The position numbers and the translations under genes are program-made. A DNA stretch of 64,000 bases from Paulownia fortunei (Eukaryota; Streptophyta; Magnoliopsida; Lamiales; Paulowniaceae), in assembly GCA_019321725.1 (NCBI GenBank), contig CM033110.1, forward strand, positions 3,837,278 to 3,901,277, read 5' to 3'. Below are positions 12,170 to 25,110 of this stretch, in pieces. The stretch's first letter is position 1. Every line of letters starts with the position of its first letter. Under the pieces are notes generated by a model that saw only the letters and a program-made list of their open reading frames with translations, did not search any database and was not told where the DNA came from.

Positions 12170-12985
12170 GGAAATAGGGACCAAGTTTTAGCAACGAAAG
12201 GGGATTTTCGTCACTAAGATTGAATGTTTGCGACGAAATAAATTAACAGCATCGCTAAAAGTAGAAAAAATATAATTAATTTTTTTTATATTTTAGCAAC
12301 GACATTTCAGCACATCGTCGCTAATTATAAATGTAATTTTATTCTTTTTTATAAAAATGTTAGCGATGGATGCAGAAATTATCATCGCTAACTATAAAAA
12401 ATATATAAATTTATATTTTTTTTCCTATTTTACCGATGATGTTTTTTTTCGCTAAAGTAAAAAAACTAATTTTTTTAAATTTTTCGTAGCATTTTGCGAC
12501 TATTTGTACATTCCGTCGCTAGGTGTTTTGAATGGTAGCAACAAGTAGTGGAACTTTCGTCGCTAACTATAAAAAATATATAAATTTATATTTTTTTCTA
12601 TTTTAGCGATGACGTTTCTCATTTTCATCGCTAAAGTAAAAAAATCTATTTTTTTTTAAATTTTTGTAGCATTTTGCAACGATTTGTACATTCCATCGTT
12701 AAGTGTTTTGAATGTTAGCGGCGAGTGGTGGAACTTTTATTGCTAACTATAAAAAATATAAATTTATATTTTTTTTTCCAATTTTAGCGATGATGTTTCT
12801 CATTTTCGTGACTAAAGTAAAAAAAAAAAATTTTTAAAAATTTTTTCACAGCATTTTGCGATGATTCGTACATTTCTTTAGGTTTCATTTTTTTTCTTAT
12901 CTTAGCGATGAGGTTTCATGTCATACCTAGGTTTAATTTAATTTTTATCTTCTTTTATATTTGACAAATATGTTAGCGACGACAT
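12170..12985. repeat. CACTA left subterminal repeat array (~175-bp units)
   Basis: Short motifs of the TAGCGACGA / TCGTCGCTAA type recur in both orientations. On top of this, a larger unit of about 172-182 bp is repeated: the block CTATAAAAAATATA occurs at about 12393, 12565 and 12746, each followed by ATTTTAGCGATGA-like and TTTTGTAGCATTTTGCGA-like sequence. Such arrays bind the element-encoded protein in En/Spm; function here is inferred from the class. Confidence 0.75.
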
Positions 12986-13056
12986 GCCCTTGTTTTGTTG
13001 CTAAGATGACGGATTTTAACTTTCTCCTTTTTCCTTTCTTTCTCGATTGAGCCCTC

Positions 13057-13060
<4 letters not shown>

Positions 13061-13099
<39 letters not shown>
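13061..13099. repeat. (CT)n microsatellite
   Basis: About 19 CT units without interruption, in a pyrimidine-rich region inside the CACTA element. The plus-strand reading frame over it is low-complexity (Leu-Ser repeats, then Pro/Ser/His-rich) and I do not regard it as a supported gene. The stretch 13400-14515 shows no domain I recognise; 13481-13723 is open but featureless. Confidence 0.95.
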
Positions 13100-13104
<5 letters not shown>

Positions 13105-14515
13105 TGTCTCCTCGCTTGCTACACCATTGTCCCTCCCACAGCCACTACCACCATCACTCACACAGCTGCCACACCATCACTCCCACAACTGTCGTCCCAC
13201 AGGTGAGACCATCGTCTACTCTCCTTCCACCATCATTCATTTTTGTCCAGCCACCATCCATTCCTCTACGATCAGCCGCCGCCCACCTTGTTGCTCAAAC
13301 TTCTGTTCCAGCACCAACACCATATTTTTTTGCATTAGGTAAAGTTTGTATTTAATCCATAAATTATTTTTGGTTGTTTTTGCTTTTTTGTATTTCTAGT
13401 TCTTATTGAGAGCTTTAGCGGACATAGTTCGATGTGTGTGAGCCTATTTTAGAAACAACTTGAAAAAATAACCCACAGTCATGTGCTATCTGTTCAGATC
13501 AAAGACTGTAATTTTATTCACTCTATCTTGTTTGTGTTTATCCTGGGCAGAAAAAAAATATTTCGTTGATGTGGCATTGTATCTGATGGATAGTTCATAC
13601 TTAGGCAATTTTTTACAGAGGGCATATCTATATTTGGGAAAACTTGCTTTGATCATTCAAGAGGTGAAACTAGTAAACTGGAACTCTTTAGCACAAATTC
13701 TCAAGCCAGAAAGGCATAGTTAAGATTTTAGTTTGACCTTTTCTTAGTACTCTTTGGATAAGTTTATATTTTTGTATTTCTTTTGGCAACAAGGTTTTTG
13801 TATACGCTAGATAAATCTATTTGCTTAACTACTTGTATTCTGAGTTAATTTTATGCATCATAACAATAATGAGGGTATTTGGTTAAATTTATTTTAAATA
13901 TTGTAAGTTTTTATATAATTTATATATTTTAAATTTTATAAGATATTAGATAAACTTATGAAATTTATAAAACTATATTAGTAATGATAAAACTTTAATT
14001 TAAATGTTCAAACTAAACAAAACTGGTTAAGGTCTTCACATCTAATTCATGGTTTTGTTTATCCTATTGAATATGTTATAACTATACATGCCATGCATAT
14101 GCATTCACAAACCTTAGACCCCGTTTGAAATTTAGTATCGAAATTTAAAATCTTTAATGATTTTAAAATTTGATGTTAAATTCAGAATTGTCCAGTTGTA
14201 CAGTTTGAGAACATATACTTAATTATGGTTTTATATTAGTATGCTCTTTATCTCATGTACATGATTAACTATTTTAGTTCGTATCTCCCTTTATTCTTTG
14301 GGTACACTGTAATATGTGTACTTGGAGAACTATAGGGAAATGTTGCCGAAATTTTCACGTGTCATATTTATAAAATCATAATTAAGTGCACATTCTTGAA
14401 TAGGAAAGGGCCCTTACCAAAGAGTGGAATGAGAAGTGGGAACAATGCATATCATTATAAAAATGAATGATTTAAATCAATAATCTAATTACTATCATCA
14501 ACAAGTCGTATAATT

Positions 14516-17500
14516 ATGGATCGAAATTAGATAATGAATCATAATCAAGTGGCTCTAGAATACATAAATGGTTTAAATCATTTTTTGGACGTAGTAAATA
14601 ATTATATGTCAAGTTTTGGGTTATCAAAGATTCGTTGTCCTTATCAAAGGTATGAAAATTTATATCAATTTAATTTGGATTACATTCGAGGACACCTTTA
14701 TTGATGGGGATTTCTAAGTTATACATAGTGTGGACTTTTCATGGAGAAGTTATTACACTAAGTGTTGATACGAATCCCATAAATGATGTTGAACATGTGA
14801 GTGTGGATGAAGAAGATAATACTTTCTTTGATATGTTAAATGACTTAAGGGATGCTGAAGTTGTTGGTAGTAGTGGGGTTCAATAAGAAGATAATAATGA
14901 GAACACGCCTGCAGAAAAGTGGGAGAAAGTTATATATCAATGTTTGAAAAGCACAGCGAGAGTTATATTCAGGTTGTACCAATTTTTCTATATTTAGTTT
15001 CTTAGTGAAATTAATGCATGTGAAGGTGTTGAATGGTTGGAGCAATAAGTCATTTAATATGTTGCTTCAATTGTTGCGAAAAGTATTTTTGAAACCGAAT
15101 GCAATTCTAAGCTCTCATTACGAAGCTTAGAAAATGTCAAGAGAGTTAAGGTTGGCATATGAATCTATACATACTTGTAAAACTGATTGTATCTTATTTT
15201 AGGATGAACACGAGAGCAAGGATACATGTCCGACATGTAAGAAGCCCCGATTTAAGTATGATGAGGTGAACAAGAAAAAAATCCCTCAAAAAGTCCTTCA
15301 ATATTTCCCTTTGGACCAAGACTTAAGCAGTTGTTTTTGTCGAAACATATAGCAAAGGATATAAGATGGCATAAGGAGAAAATGATTGAAACAGATAGGG
15401 TATTAAGATACCTAGCTCATGCTGAATTATGGAAATAATTTGACAAATTGCATAAAATATTTGCAGATGACCTTAGAAATATTTGTTTGGGCTTGACAAC
15501 TGATGGTTTTACTCCATTTGGAAACATGTCTAATGCTTACAATATGTGACCAGTTTTACTTATGTCGTATAATTTGCCCCCATGGAAAATGATGAACTCA
15601 ACGTACATGATTATGTATCTCTTAATATCAGGGCCTAAGGCACTTGGAAAAGAGATAGATGTGTAATTGCGTCCTTTAATTAATGAATTGAAGGAGTTAT
15701 GGAGTGAGGGCATAGAAGCATATGATGCAACTCTGAATGAATATTTCAATTACATGTTGTTGTTATGTGGATAATTCATGACTTCCCAGCATATGGGACA
15801 GTGTCTGGGTGGAGCACTAAAGGTTATAATGCATATCCTGTATGTCTTGAAGATACTGTGAGTCAAACATTGCGTAGTAAAATATCTTACACAGGCCATC
15901 GTCGGTTCCTACATGATAAGCATTTGTGGCATAAAAATAAGAGCTTTAACGAAAAGTTTGAAAGTGAAGGTCCGCCACGAACCTTTAATGGTACTGATAT
16001 TTTAACTCAGTTAGATGCGCTGCCTGAAGTGACATTTGGTAAAGATCCTGCAATGACTCGCAAAAGAAGATGGTCGGTTGGTGATATGAATTGGGTTAAG
16101 AAGATCATTTTCTTTGTGTTAGAGTATTGGTTAGACTTGAAATTGAGATATAATCTAGATGTTATGCACATTAAAAAGAACATTTTTGATGCTTTGGTTG
16201 GCACATTGTTGAGTATAGACGGGAAGTCGAATGACACAGTCAAAGCTCGATTAGACATGTAAAATATAAGTATAAGGAGTGAATTGCACCTGAAGAAGAC
16301 TGGGGATAGAGTCATTAAGCCACATGTAAGTTACATATTCACTTTTGAAAAAAAGGCATGAATTTTGTCGGTTTTTAAAATTCGTGAAGTTCCTTGATGG
16401 TTATGCCACAAATATCTGAAAGAATATAAATGTGAATGATGGAAAATTATATGGCTTAAAGACACATGACTGTTATGTCATTCTGTAAAGATTACTTCCA
16501 ATCGCCATAAGAAAGTTTTTGCCAAAGGATATGTGTGACACAATTGTTGAGCTATGTGACTTTTTTCAAAAACTCACTTCAAGAATTTTACATGTTGTAG
16601 ACTTGAGCAAAATGGATGAGGATATAGTATTCATTTTGTGCAAGATGGAATGAATATTTCCTCTGGCATTTTTTGAAATTATGGTTCATTTGGCAGTTCA
16701 TTTACCCCGCGAGGTCATATTAGCTGGACTTATTTTATTACGATGGATGTACCCATTTGAAAGGTATTTGAGAACACTCAAGAAGTATGTTTGCAATATG
16801 ACAAGACCAGAGAGATCTATTGCAGAGAGATATGTTGTGAATAAAGTATTGACTTTTTCGTCTTTGTATGTGAGCCAAATTGAAACAGGATTTACTAGAC
16901 CGGAACATAACAAAGATATTAGTCAACCTATTTCATTCATCTTAAGTGTTTTCAATCAACAAGTAAGAGTGATGCACAACCAACGAAATCATAAATTGCT
17001 TCTAGCTTTACGTAAGAAAATACATTGGTATGTTCTCAATAATTCCAAGGAAGTCGATCGACATAGAAAGTAAGATTTCAAATTCTATTCTATTTTTTTT
17101 TCTTACTTTTGATTGAGTTCATAATAGTTATATATATTTATGTGTTTGATATGTTTGATGTGTTATATATATTTATGTATTGCTAATGGTGTTCGATACC
17201 ATATACTTTTTCGTGATACTCATTGAACCACTCAAAATAGTGGGGTTAGTGTACCATTTTTTTGGAGTTTTGAAGGATGTTATTTTAATTTTTTACACAT
17301 TTGGATATAAGGTACATTTATTCTAATGTGATTGGTTCCAATATAACTCGAAAAATAAATCAATCATGCAAGAGTTTGGTCTAACATGCATTGACATATC
17401 TAAGATAAGGTATGAGGATGATCTATTCATTTTGGCAACTCAGGCAAGACAAGTTTATTACTTGGGTGATATAAAGTAGGAGGAAGATGGAATGTTGTGC

Positions 17501-17820
17501 AAAAGGTGCAACATCGAGAAATATATGAAGTAACCAAAAATGAAGATGAAAATAGCGAGGAACATGAATTTGAAAGTTCATCCAACAATAAGCCTAATCA
17601 AGAGATTTCATTAGATGAGATATGCTTAAGTGTTTATAAAGATGTAGAAATTTTAGATCTCTACAGACTAGACATTCAACCTCAGCATATGGAATTATTG
17701 GATACACAAGCAGGATTCTCTAAGAACATGCATAATTTTATTAATAATGAAGATGAAGACACTAAATTAGATAGTGAGAGAGAGGAGCAAATATTGTTGT
17801 CTAATGATGATAGTGACTAA
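14516..17820 (+). pseudogene. TNP2-like CACTA transposase pseudogene
   Basis: Transposase of the En/Spm class, which cuts and joins the CACTA termini. From an ATG at 14516 the transposase-associated N-terminal domain reads EYINGLNHFLDVVNNYMSS, IRCPYQRYENLY and, at 14701-14886, VWTFHGE, then the FDMLNDL linker. Near 15220-15300 comes a Cys pair (DTCPTCKKPRFK). The Transposase_21 core spans about 15340-16260 (GFTPFGNMS, YNLPPWKMM, WIIHDFPAYGTVSGWSTKGY, HRRFL, LDVMHIKKNIFDAL). A DUF4218-like domain follows at 16681-17073 (MVHLAVHLPREV, MYPFERYLRTLKKYV), then a DUF4216-like piece near 17250-17500 (ARQVYYLGDIK) and an acidic tail to 17820. In-frame stops occur near 15150, 15437, 15547 and 15664, with a frameshift near 17480. 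Unspliced introns may explain some breaks, but not all. Confidence 0.85.
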
Positions 17821-18330
17821 TGGTATGAACTATCAACTTTTATTTTACTTCATTTTATTAAATATTTATACTATGTTATTCATATTTTCTATTTATTCAT
17901 TCAACTTCTAATGTTACGAAAAAATTAAGATCTTATGAACTTATGAACTTTCCCGTAGACATTAAAAATTTCTCATAAGAAAATTACAGAATTCCAATAG
18001 GCATGTATGGTTTCCTTTATTGGAATTATTTTATCATTTATTTTATCTCTGACTTAATTTCATTCCTTTATTATTATTAATTGTGAGTTAATAATTATTA
18101 TTGCAATCCTGATATCTATATCTTTTGATTGTGTTTGCTAATTATTTTTTTTTGGTTATCCGCTAGCAGATGTTTGCACCATCTATCCACTCTCTACTAT
18201 AGTCACTCCTCTGAGTTCTGCTTACAGAAAGATTTTTAAATATATTAATATTATTTCTAATTTGTTAGTAAAGTTCATAAATAATCTTATTTGTATTATC
18301 TATCTAATCATATGATTGTTTTTTATAGGT

Positions 18331-19030
18331 ATGTCTCCTAAAATGATTGAGAAGCAACCCGTTATTGATTGAACTACTATTGACATTTTGATGGAGGAGG
18401 GTACATCCGATGGTTTGTTTTGTTTTTTTAACTTTTTTTTATATTATCATTATTTAATAATTAAGTTGAATAGTAATCTAACATATTTTTTTACTATTGC
18501 AGCTTCTACGCAAAGGCAACATCGAGATACGAGAGTTTCACATAGTGACAAACTTAGACGTTAAATAGAGGAAATGGGGAAGATACTAGTCACATTTCGC
18601 AAATCTGATGGCCATCCCACAGGGCAGCATAGATCCTCTTTTATCATGGAGTTCGGTGTAGCGGTGAAGAAGTTTGCACCATTATAAGTTATTGATTAGA
18701 GGCACATTACAGAGGAGCAGAAGAGGCCCATATTTTATCGATTTTTGATTAGTATAATTTCTCTTTGATATATTAAATGTTAACATATATGTTTTTTGTA
18801 GGCTATATTTTCTATAGACTTTGGTACAGGACCAGAGTCAGTTAAAAAAGAGATCGACAAGCTGATGAGTGCTCGATATAGGGACAACCGCCAGAAGATG
18901 CACAAACACTACAAAAGTCTCATAGATCTACCTTGGGAGGAGCGACTGAAACATATACCTCATGATTTCTGTGAGACTTAGGCGGATTGGGAGTACATGT
19001 GTACATTATTCGAGTCAAAGGAGTTTAAAG
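18331..19030 (+). pseudogene. Second CACTA gene, Ptta/En/Spm-type (Transposase_24-like) pseudogene
   Basis: A plus-strand gene fragment between the TNP2-like gene and the right terminus. Readable stretches are MSPKMIEKQP at 18331, then GKILVTFRKSDGHPTGQHRS and FIMEFGVAVKKFAP at about 18575-18690, and after a probable intron (AG near 18801) DFGTGPESVKKEIDKLM, MHKHYKSLIDLPWEERL and DWEYMCTLFESKEFK to about 19030. This layout fits the plant Ptta/En/Spm (Transposase_24) family found beside TNP2 in CACTA elements. Stops (for example after QHITEEQ-region near 18690 and before DWEYM near 18981) indicate decay. Confidence 0.7.
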
Positions 19031-19249
19031 TAAATTTAATAATAAGTTTTAACTAATTTATTTAATGAAATCTTATATTTATCAATTTAATCTTATAGTG
19101 TTTATTGCTTTAACTTTTTTTGTAGAAATGGTTAGTGACGAACTCCGCAAATCAAGCAATATTATTTATCAATTTAAAATATGTTACTAATGATAACTTT
19201 TACATTGTTACTTAATACTTTGTTACTCATATTATTTTTTCTTATAGTG

Positions 19250-19667
19250 GGAATGAAGTGAGAATACACCATGTGTGGGGCCCAAATTCTTTATTAGTTT
19301 TGCAACCTTTACATTATTAAAGCTACTTCAAAGGTTTTTTGATTTTTAAGGATTAGGACTGCTAGTTGAATCAAATGCTTGTTCGTCCCACTTGTATTTG
19401 GGCTAACCTTAGTTAACTTGATAGGGTTCGAGTCATTCTATTAGGTCCGGTAAATTTGTGAACCCAATTTTAGCATAAAAAAGGCCCACCATATTCTCTA
19501 CTCACTTGAAGTATTAAATTTTAGAATTAGTTCAATAAACTCTATTTATTTTCTGCATTATTATTAATAAAACATGAGCTTTCTAATATTTGAGAAATTT
19601 TAGTTTCAAGTTTTTTTTTTGTTGGAAAAGTCCATCAAATGTGTGATCAAATGTTGTGTTCCGAGGC
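19250..19667 (+). repeat. Dispersed repeat, copy B (right part)
   Basis: From 19250 the sequence matches copy A from 11425 (GAAGTGAGAATACACCATG and onward to about 19440), so it is the continuation of the repeat broken by the CACTA element. The matching site of the 159-bp MITE is empty here. Beyond 19440 I see nothing specific until the target duplication of the MULE at 19668. Confidence 0.6.
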
Positions 19668-20056
19668 CAGTTTGATTGGCTTTTTTGGTAAAATATTATA
19701 ATTTATTAAAATACCGTATAATGATAGGAGATCGGCGAATTATAGCATAGCGTTAATTGTAATAACGCTTTCAATAATTTTTTTTCCAATTTGAAAGCGT
19801 TTCGCAAAGTAACGCTTTCAAAAGTCAAACCAATTTGAAAGCGCAATGTAAAGTAAGTAACTAATATATATACATGATACACCAATTATATATATCTATA
19901 ATTTATTCATATTATGTGTATTTAGCATTCTATGTAATTATAATATTATACATGTAAATATAAAAGTTAGATTTTTAAATAAAAATTAAACAACAATTAA
20001 AAAAATTATTATATAAATGAATGGAGTAATAAAATTAAATATATTATGTACAATAA

Positions 20057-22490
20057 TCAGTAATGTCCGCGAGTACCATAACCATGTGGTTGCCTATTCC
20101 TATGCCCTCTAGCTCTCTCTCCCCTATTCTGTGCAACAATATCAAAATATTGTGATATCTCATCAGTTTGCGAATTATCATCTACATATATATTATGATA
20201 ACTCGATGAAGAGGTATCATGGATATGATCTCGATACATTGATGTCATTGGAGGGAATGTAACAGGAGAGATATTAAACTCCGGACGTGATATATTTTCA
20301 AGCATTAATCCCAAGCCAAGATTAAGTTGTACCTCCGAGTACGTATATACTATCGGATCATAAGAAGTGAAAGAAAAATAATCCTCTGATACTGAGATTG
20401 ATCTATAAACATCATTAGAAAAGACAGGCAATGTAGAAGGCTTGGCTACATTTACTACTGGAGGACAGTGATATGATGTCAAAGCATGGCCGGTGAAAGG
20501 AGGTATCTGAGTCCGACTGGTGGTATTAGCCTCTATTGAGCTACTAGATCCCTCAGTACAATTCTTCATTCTCCTATTTGTCATAGTCTGTGTATCATTT
20601 GGTGGTTGTGGTTGTTCTGAGGGTATTTTCGAAGGCAAATCTCGGCTGATAAGGAGGGTTGTGACCTGCTCACCAACAGAAATATATCGCTCCAATAATT
20701 AATTAGCTGCAGTCAAATCCTCAAAAGGCCTCATCCGAGCACTTATACTAAGAGAGGTCAACTGATCTGCTTAAAATACATATAAAAACTCAATATAAAT
20801 ATATATGATATAAAAGAACTCAAAAATATAAATATATTAAATATCAATTTACGTACCAAAAATTGCATCAAAAATGCATCCCCAACTTGGTAGCCTGTAG
20901 TTTGAATTCTTTTGGCAGGTGATATAAAATGATATGTAACTTTGTCATCATACCACTCATCATATCCATCATCTCTAGTGACTGCATCTCTGATGAGTGG
21001 TCCGCGCACAATAGTCTCAAATCTTCTAATCCATGTGCTAATGTACTGTATGCGATGAGCTTCCCAGTCAAATTCTATATACCCCATACGGTCAAATCTA
21101 TGCAAATCTGTGTCACGATCTTGTGGAATGGAGGGATGTTTTGTATCATCCCAAACTGTTGAAGAACCCTCTTAGGATGGTGTATCTCAACTCACGCATA
21201 GATGATCAATGGACATATGGATGTCCAAAGTTGGGGACTACAATATGGTGGCAACTTAGTAATGTATTAGGAAGTCATGTTATATGGTTCCAAATGAACT
21301 GCAAAAAAGAAAAATAGATATTAACAATATATTGCAGGTGATGGCAAATAAAACTTCATTATAAGTTTGTTGACCTGGTATTGCATCATAGCATCAAACA
21401 TCTCTCGAAAGATGCATATAGAATATCGAGTAGTATGACCATAAGTCATACCGTATTCCACCTATAATTATTTATTTACATTAACATAATAAAAAAATAA
21501 ATATAAAAAAATATAATAATTAAATTTTTTTACCGTGCACCATAGGGAGGATTAGGAAGTACATGCTCTAAATCAATCTCTCAGGACTCTCAATGTACAC
21601 GTGGTTCTAGAATTACAGGTGTAATAGGCGTTATCCTAGACCATGCCCAAATCTGAAAGAATTTGAAATTCACATCAAAACAAAATATGATAAAGATGTA
21701 TTAAATTATAAGATAAATATATATTAATTTTACCTGTAATAATTGTAATGCACCACCAATATTGCATTTTGTTTTAGAGCATGCCATACACAACTCACGA
21801 TACAAAAAAGCCAATACAGTACTACCTTAACTGTACCCACTAACTTCATCAACATTCTTAAATTTTGGCAGATAAAGTAACAGGATTGAATTTCTTGATG
21901 AATCAGAACACATAACACTACTAAGCAATATGAATGCACATGCACGGGCGTACTGGTGTACATGCTCCTCATCACTGCCTTCAGTCATAGGATGCTGTCT
22001 TATATACTGTGCAAGGGTGCTGGTATATAGACGTGCCTCCCTAAAATGCTCGAGCACATGATGAAATCCTAAAATAACCTCACAGTACTGCATCCACTAT
22101 GGTATAAACATCTCGTGATCTACACTTATGACTGGACGACCATTAATAGAAAGATCCCAAATAACTACAACATCCTGTAATGTAATGGTGGTCTCGTCTA
22201 CTCGAAAATGATATGTGTCTCTCGGCGCCATCTCTCCCCCAAAGCAGTAATCAAGTGAAAATCAGCAATAAAACGTCAACATCTATACACACCATAAAAT
22301 CCCATATGATGTAATATAGTAAGCACACGTGCATGTGGGTGCACCTGATCAAATAATTGTCAAAAAGGACCGTCAACCCATCTCCCATGTAATATCTCAT
22401 CAATCGTTCCTGTCATCATAATCTCGGATCTAGCTGTGACTGTATAGATAACAAACTCGGTTTATGTGATCCATATACTTGTGTCAAATC
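20057..22490 (-). pseudogene. Plant mobile domain (PMD, MAIN-like) pseudogene inside the MULE
   Basis: PMD (aminotransferase-like, MAIN/MAIL type) protein, read on the minus strand across frame changes. Order of motifs: around 22300-22130 a GERWRRETHI-like stretch and the barely preserved LQDV...LG block; 22093-21827 a long open frame with YARACAFILLSSVMCSD and LLYLPKFKNVDEVSGYS; 21838-21740 TVLAFLYRELCMACSKT and NIGGALQLL, a PMD hallmark; then GARW near 21540; near 21190-21110 HHPKRVLQQFGMIQNIP; and WIRRFE...YDEWYDDKVTYHFIS at 21000-20920. A 212-aa tail at 20695-20057 is Ser/Thr-rich and ends Arg/Gly/His-rich. PMD proteins act in silencing and growth in plants and also occur in transposons. 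Stops and frameshifts, plus possible introns, break it; host function is not supported. Confidence 0.8.
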
Positions 22491-22840
22491 CATTATGCAA
22501 GTTAGAATATTTTATATCAATGAAACCACGAAAGTAATAATAAACTTATAACATGATTCAAATATAAATAAAACATATCTAATGAGAATAAGTGTTTACC
22601 AATTAGTATTTTGATTATTTCAACCATAATTACAAATAATTACATCAATTAACTGCATGATAAACACTTTAAAAATGAGTATTATGATCATTCCAACCAC
22701 GAATAATAAAAATAAGTGCATTACAAATATTTGGCATTAAAAACCTCAATACAATAACATGTTAATACAAATTTTAACTTGTACAATGAGTTAACCTTAA
22801 AATCGAGCAAAGTTTGTGACCGAGACTGTGTTGGACATTA

Positions 22841-25110
22841 TTATTGGTGGGCTTGTTCTCTACGAGCTTGTTGTCTCACACGAGTTTGTGCCCAATCCAT
22901 CTCATTTGGGATGCTAAAAGTCTGATTTCTGCCTCGGTTAGGAATAACCCGCAAAGTGCTATCATGATATAGCTTAAAATTAGGTGTGTCCCAATAATTT
23001 TCATCCATGTTCAACTTAAATACACCAGCATATGTTTGCCTATAACTCTGTATGTTGTAATATGGTTTCATGAGCACTCCAGAGTTAAGTTTATAAGCAG
23101 CACACACCTTCTGAGCATGAGAGCACGGAATCCCAAACAACTTCCATTTGTCATATGTATAATCCCTTAACATTAAATTCACAATGTGTCTATGATCCCC
23201 GTGTCGACTTTCATAGTGTGTTTATGTGATAATGGAAGTTGACTACTGATTATGGTCAAATATGGTTGCAATATGATGTGATGAGCGTGCCTCCCAATGC
23301 TTGTATTTCTTATATACATAATCAGTCTATATTTGATTGTTTTGCATCATCATATATGCCTTCAGCACCCGTTTATGGAAAAATTGAGCATACCGATGAA
23401 ATATTATATCCACTATAGTTGTAAGTGAAAGGCGACGAGCACCTTTTAATACTCCATTGATGTATTCAGACATGTTGGTGCTCAGAAGTCCACCTCGCCA
23501 CCCTCTATCATAAGTAAATGCCCATTTTTCCTTGTCAATCTCTGTCAAGTATGCAAATGCTTATGGCTTAATGCTTTTAATCTCCTCAAGATCCTTCTCA
23601 AACTTACTTATTTGATGTGTAGTACCACCTCTGTAACATAAGTCCCTCAATTGTATATTCTTGAAATGATTATTGAAGTTTGAGCACACGTGCCTCAAGA
23701 AAAATTGATGCACACTACAAGAAAGTGTGAAGTCGAGTACAATCTCAACTGCTCAAAGATTACCAGGATGTCGATCAGAAATTAGACACATACCTTTAAC
23801 CCCTAGTATAATATGTTTGCTCAACATCTGTAGAAACCACTTCTAAGACATAGTAGTTTCTTCATCGATAATTGCAAATGCAAGAGGCAAAACCTACTGG
23901 TTTCCATCTATGGCAACTGCAATCAACATTTTATGTTTGTATTTTGTGTATAAATGAGTTCCATCAACACTTATTACTTTGCGACAGTGATGAAATCCCT
24001 GTATATATGGGTTGAAGGCCCAAAAGACATATTTGATTATCTTTTGTCTTGGATTTCTAGTGTCTTTATGATCTCACTTAACAACAGTTCTCTCATTCGA
24101 CTTTTATAGAGCTCTTATAAACTTAGAAAATTTGTGCACTGAGCTTTCCCAAGTCCCATACACATTTTCTCGGGTGCGTTTCAAGCTACACCATGCTTTT
24201 GAATATGAAATCTCAAATTCTAATTTTTGCTTCACAAATTGCATGATATATTTTATCTGGCACATTGGATCATCCCGAACTATCCCCACCAACAACATAG
24301 CAATATAATTTTTATCTAAATTATGGTGGTCAACTCACATTCTATCAATCATATATGTGTGGTCCCCCTTATACCTTGTTATTTTAAACATGCCAAGGTT
24401 TGCTTTTAGTGACGCTCGAAGCTCCCATCAACACCACATATCTGTTCTGCTATGTTTGCATACTACTTTACATAGCTTCGGCGTACTCTCAACCACATGA
24501 TACTCAAGTCTCGCAAAACGGATGGAAAAATCTTTTACTGCAGATATTAAGTGCTTCTTATTGTTAAAAATCATACCCACATCAAGAACCCCTCTATTTG
24601 AATCATAAAACTTACCATAGTCTCCAATTGAAATAAAAATAAAGTCTGCATATACCTCTGGATATATAGTAGAGATGAATAGGATCGATGGATGAAGTAT
24701 ATGTTCATTTGAGGTGGAGGGTATTGCTGCACTGACTGGGAGTTCAGACTGTGACGATGTCCCCTGACTATGTGATGACAATGTATTCAACATGATATCA
24801 ACATCAACATCATCCTCATTATCATTAGGAATTGGATGCTTAACCTCATCTGGTTCAGAATCACTAGGTATGTCAGGCTCAAAACTGTCGGCTATTGGAT
24901 CATTGGCACATCCTGCGTGTCCGCATCAGTATCATCAGGTTCAACATGAGGGACGTACTCCGTGTATGCATTATCAGCTTCTTTTATGCTATTTGATTCA
25001 ATATTGTACTGCCCAATACCAAAATTTGAATAAGCAGATGTAGAAACACCCACGCATATGTCATCAATATCGATAGTTGACATTTCTTGTGTCACCATAG
25101 AAAGATCCAC
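22841..25110 (-). pseudogene. mudrA-like MULE transposase pseudogene
   Basis: Transposase of the Mutator superfamily, minus strand. An acidic, Asp/Glu-rich start region (25110-24800) is followed by the DNA-binding domain at about 24580-24420 (VGMIFNNKKHLISAVKDFSI, VCKHSRTDMWC). Next comes VRDDPMCQIKYIMQFVKQKL (about 24275-24215). The MULE catalytic core lies at about 24000-23750, where frame changes are needed to read VDGTHLYTKYK and LAFAIIDEE. Then KWAFTYDRGWRGGLLSTNMS and EYINGVLKGARRLSL (23520-23420), and the SWIM zinc finger at 23180-23060 (YDKWKLFGIPCSHAQKVCAA) with the usual C-X-H pair. The frame at 23182-22841 reads through to a stop at the C terminus. Stops in the core make it inactive. 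Confidence 0.85.

Larger units (their letters stand above)
12154..19249 (+). mobile_element. CACTA (En/Spm) transposon, degenerate
   Basis: A 7.1-kb element whose left end reads CACTGTAGGAAAAAAA (12154) and whose right end, complemented, reads CACTATAAGAAAAAAT (19249). These are imperfect inverted termini of the CACTA class. Subterminal DNA is packed with short repeats of the TTAGCGACGA / TCGTCGCTAA type. Inside are a TNP2-like transposase pseudogene and a second pseudogene of the Ptta/En/Spm type, both in the plus direction, as expected of autonomous CACTA elements. A 3-bp target duplication is not evident (flanks ATG and GGA). Multiple stops make it non-autonomous now. Confidence 0.85.

Noticed and set aside
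13047..13355. Open frame over the CT repeat, Leu-Ser then Pro/His-rich
   Set aside because: It is created by the microsatellite and low-complexity sequence; the opposite strand is open too (Arg-Glu repeats). No domain or conserved start.
16007..16315. Minus-strand open frame opposite the TNP2-like core
   Set aside because: Antisense shadow of the transposase; no family motif on that strand.
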